From: Treponema sp.
Lineage (GTDB): Bacteria > Spirochaetota > Spirochaetia > Treponematales > Treponemataceae
Direction: 5' to 3'
Length of the DNA stretch: 8,350 nucleotides
Assembly: GCA_016297415.1 (NCBI GenBank)
Contig: JAEDGQ010000086.1
Coordinates: forward strand, 1 to 8,350
The notes beneath the pieces were generated by a model. That model worked only from the letters and a program-made list of their open reading frames with translations. It did not search any database and had not been told where the DNA came from. Positions 6,821 through 8,350 of this stretch are shown here, piece by piece; the stretch's first letter is position 1, and each line of letters starts with the position of its first letter. A program made the translations under genes and the position numbers.

Positions 6821-6831
6821 ATTAGACTAAA

Positions 6832-7824
6832 ATGAAAGCTTTACTTATTGCTGACAATAAAACTGCAATTGATAATGTTTCTCAGATTCTTGAATCAGCC
6901 GGTTATGATGTAATTATTTATAAGTGGCTGATTAAAGCTTTGGACAATATTGAAGAAATTTGTCCTCATCTTATTATTGTCAATGCAAAAGACTACCCGC
7001 GTCACTGGAAAACTCTTACTCAGTTTGCAAGCGCATCATTTGGCAGCTATAAACCGGCTGTAATTGTTTATGCAGAAGGCGGCCTTGATGAGGAAGAAGC
7101 ACAGAAAGCCAAAGCCCTTGGTGTTCGGGGTGTTTTTGAATCTGTTGATGTAAAAGGCCTTTCCGCACTTCGTGAAATCCTGGCTGGAAAAGATGATATT
7201 TACTCAGGAAAACTGAACGAAAAACAGGAAAATGAAGAAGAAGTAATTTCAGTGGATTCCCTTTTGAATAATGAATCAACTGCTGTTGAAGAAGAAGTTG
7301 TCTCTGAAGAAGAATCATTAACAGAAGATGAAGCTGAAATCTCTGAAGAGCCGGCTTTAGCAGAAGATGAAGCTGTTGTTGAAGATGAAGCTGTTGTTGA
7401 AGATGAAGCTGTTGTCTCTGAAGAAGAAGCATTAACAGAAGATGAAGCCGAAATCTCTGAAGAGCCGGATTTAACAGAAAATGAATCCCTTCTCTCTGAA
7501 GAACCTGTTTTAACAGAAACTGAAAATCAAGATTCATTAAGTTCTGAAGATGACTTTTCTGTTTTTAAAGAAGCAGCTCATGAAGCTCCTAAATACTGCT
7601 CATTTGCATTTACTAATCCTGTTTCCGGAGTTCTTGTTACAGGTTATGCCACAAACTTTGATGGAAAAAGTTTTGAATTTAATGCAGATATCGACGATTT
7701 TGTAAAAAATCTGGATAGCGGAGTTCAAATTCCATGGGGATCAATAAAAATTGATCAGGAATTTGCTTCTGTCTGTGCAACTGTTAAATCTAATCAGGAT
7801 ATTCTTGTTCTGGAGCTTAACTAA
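6832..7824 (+). CDS. Pseudo-receiver protein with acidic repeat linker and C-terminal PilZ-like or beta domain
   Basis: The 330-residue product has three parts. Residues 1-118 follow the CheY-like receiver pattern: LLIADN with D8, then PHLIIVN where the phospho-acceptor Asp is Asn51, then VIVYAEGG and GVRGVFES lacking the canonical switch Thr and Lys. Phosphorylation at the usual site is therefore unlikely. Residues about 131-245 are an extremely Glu/Asp-rich, probably disordered linker of repeats such as EDEAVV and LTEDEAEISEEP. Residues about 252-330 form a compact beta-rich domain (CSFAFTNPVSGVLVTGYATN, later VCATVKSNQDILVLELN) that recalls PilZ, but the RxxxR c-di-GMP motif is not visible. 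No signal peptide is present, so it is cytoplasmic. It starts 11 nt after the upstream stop with no visible Shine-Dalgarno, suggesting translational coupling. The receiver fold is fairly confident; the C-terminal family is not. Confidence 0.8.
   Translation: MKALLIADNKTAIDNVSQILESAGYDVIIYKWLIKALDNIEEICPHLIIVNAKDYPRHWKTLTQFASASFGSYKPAVIVYAEGGLDEEEAQKAKALGVRGVFESVDVKGLSALREILAGKDDIYSGKLNEKQENEEEVISVDSLLNNESTAVEEEVVSEEESLTEDEAEISEEPALAEDEAVVEDEAVVEDEAVVSEEEALTEDEAEISEEPDLTENESLLSEEPVLTETENQDSLSSEDDFSVFKEAAHEAPKYCSFAFTNPVSGVLVTGYATNFDGKSFEFNADIDDFVKNLDSGVQIPWGSIKIDQEFASVCATVKSNQDILVLELN
7297..7479 (+). repeat. In-frame repeats encoding the acidic linker
   Basis: A 69-bp direct repeat occurs at 7297-7365 and 7411-7479 with 65 of 69 bases identical, offset by 114 bp. 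Between and overlapping these are three tandem 18-bp units (GAAGATGAAGCTGTTGTT) at 7363-7380, 7381-7398 and 7399-7416, the last differing at one base. They encode EDEAVV three times. All periods are multiples of three, so expansion or contraction would keep the frame. This pattern suggests recent duplication and possible length variation between strains. Confidence 0.85.
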
Positions 7825-7826
7825 AA

Positions 7827-8231
7827 ATGGCTTCGACTAAATCTGCAAAATTTTTCTGTGAAAACTGTGGTGCTGAAGTTCCTCAATCTGCAAAAATATG
7901 CCGTCACTGCGGAAGATTCTTTTCTTCCGTCAGATGTCCACAATGCGGCTTAACTGGAACATCTGACAAATTTTCAAAGGGCTGCCCTTCCTGCGGTTAT
8001 GCTTTTGGCTCAGTAAATAAAAATATTTCAGGCAAAAAAAATAAAGAACAGAAAAAAGCATCTTTTTTTGCACAAAGAAAATTGAAAAAACAGATTGTGG
8101 AAAGACATGACGCTATTTACGGTAAAAACAGACAAAACCGTGGAGATGAATCTTTACCAGTCTGGATGTATTTATTTGTTATACTTCTTACAGGTGGTGT
8201 TTTCTTTCTTTTTATTAAACTTTTAGGGTAA
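7827..8231 (+). CDS. Small double zinc-ribbon protein with C-terminal membrane anchor
   Basis: The 134-residue product carries two treble-clef-like zinc ribbons. The first has C11, C14, C25 and C28 (CENCG and CRHCG). The second has C37, C40, C53 and C56 (CPQCG and CPSCG). A strongly basic, Lys/Gln-rich segment spans about 65-105. A single hydrophobic segment at about 110-132 (PVWMYLFVILLTGGVFFLFI) ends two residues from the C terminus, so the protein is probably tail-anchored with the ribbons in the cytoplasm. The ATG is 2 nt after the stop of the pseudo-receiver gene, with GGAG 11 nt upstream inside that gene, indicating coupled translation. The combination resembles generic zinc-ribbon membrane proteins, and I cannot name a function. 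The basic segment could contact RNA, DNA, membrane phospholipid or the acidic linker of its neighbour. Confidence 0.85.
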   Translation: MASTKSAKFFCENCGAEVPQSAKICRHCGRFFSSVRCPQCGLTGTSDKFSKGCPSCGYAFGSVNKNISGKKNKEQKKASFFAQRKLKKQIVERHDAIYGKNRQNRGDESLPVWMYLFVILLTGGVFFLFIKLLG

Positions 8232-8304
8232 CAATATTCCCTGTTTGTGTTGTTCTAAGATTGACAGGGCAAACGCATTATAACTGATTTTGTATCGAAA
8301 AATG

Positions 8305-8347
8305 GCGCAAAGGAGTGAAACGGCTTGCGAAAACACTCGTTTTGTGC
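8305..8347 (+). promoter_or_regulatory. Imperfect hairpin covering a possible ribosome binding site
   Basis: GCGCAAAG-GAGTG (8305-8317) pairs with CACTC-G-TTTTGTGC (8334-8347), giving 13 base pairs including two G-T wobbles and one bulged G (8339). The left arm contains the Shine-Dalgarno-like AAAGGAG (8309-8315), and the 16-nt loop contains a TTG at 8325. If a gene starts here, folding would hide its ribosome binding site. If not, it is a plain inverted repeat of unknown use. The window ends too soon to decide. Confidence 0.4.
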
Positions 8348-8350
8348 TGC
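8325..8350 (+). CDS. Possible start of a further gene (truncated by the window end)
   Basis: TTG at 8325 lies 9 nt after AAAGGAG (8309-8315), the same arrangement as the two other TTG-started genes here. Only about eight codons are visible (MRKHSFCA), beginning with basic residues as a signal peptide might. A competing ATG at 8302 also opens a frame to the window end but has no Shine-Dalgarno sequence. No convincing promoter was found between 8232 and 8300. This is a weak call that depends on sequence beyond the window. Confidence 0.25.

Noticed and set aside
7016..7537. Minus-strand open frame of 173 codons, rich in Leu and Gln
   Set aside because: It is the mirror of the Glu-rich repeat in the pseudo-receiver gene: GAA/GAT repeats read as Leu/Gln on the other strand. 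There is no ribosome binding site and no independent support.
8261..8284. Promoter with a perfect TTGACA (8261-8266) and TATAAC (8279-8284)
   Set aside because: The spacer is only 12 bp, too short for sigma70 recognition, and no acceptable -10 lies 16-18 bp from the TTGACA.
8255..8350. Minus-strand frame open from the window end to a TAG at 8255-8257, as the 3' end of a convergent gene
   Set aside because: About 31 open codons can arise by chance and the peptide (ending VIMRLPCQS) shows no family feature. It cannot be excluded without sequence beyond the window.

Overview
The window is AT-rich DNA from a Gram-negative, double-membrane bacterium, most likely a spirochaete of the genus Treponema (a host-associated gut, rumen or oral type). 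The case rests on a FadL/OmpP1-type outer-membrane barrel, TTG start codons behind AAGGAG ribosome binding sites, a Treponema-like transcription-repair coupling factor, and a signal-peptide protein of a type common in spirochaetes. The genus is an inference from protein style and was not confirmed by any search.

Layout. (1) Positions 3-224 hold the 3' end of an unrecognised gene that begins outside the window. (2) Positions 225-598 are an AT-rich intergenic stretch ending in a strong sigma70-type promoter (TTGACC, 18 bp, TATAAT) and a perfect 10-bp inverted repeat at the very start of the predicted transcript. (3) Positions 599-1906 encode a FadL-like outer-membrane transporter. (4) Positions 1907-2222 are a gene-free, GC-rich, hairpin-rich stretch between convergent genes. 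It contains two distinct non-coding elements: a roughly 165-bp element bounded by 16-bp terminal inverted repeats and filled with TTCGACAGGCTCAGG-type repeats, and a roughly 90-bp element that folds into a closed multi-helix structure carrying the mini-hairpins GCGAAGC, GCGAAAGC and GCGGAGC. (5) Positions 2223-5792 (minus strand) encode full-length Mfd. (6) Positions 5834-8231 (plus strand) are a tight three-gene operon divergent from mfd: a secreted two-domain protein, a pseudo-receiver protein with a long acidic repeat linker, and a small double zinc-ribbon protein with a C-terminal membrane anchor. (7) Positions 8232-8350 may hold the beginning of a further gene, with its ribosome binding site inside a hairpin.

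How the genes work together. Mfd is a housekeeping DNA-repair ATPase and is probably unrelated to its neighbours. The three-gene operon is the part least explained by known systems. One product is predicted outside the cytoplasmic membrane, one in the cytoplasm with a receiver fold lacking the phospho-acceptor Asp, and one anchored in the membrane with cytoplasmic zinc ribbons. Spacings of 11 and 2 nt suggest coupled translation and a possible shared membrane-associated role, but no function can be assigned. The mfd and operon promoters I can propose lie inside each other's coding region, so the two 5' ends would overlap as antisense RNA.
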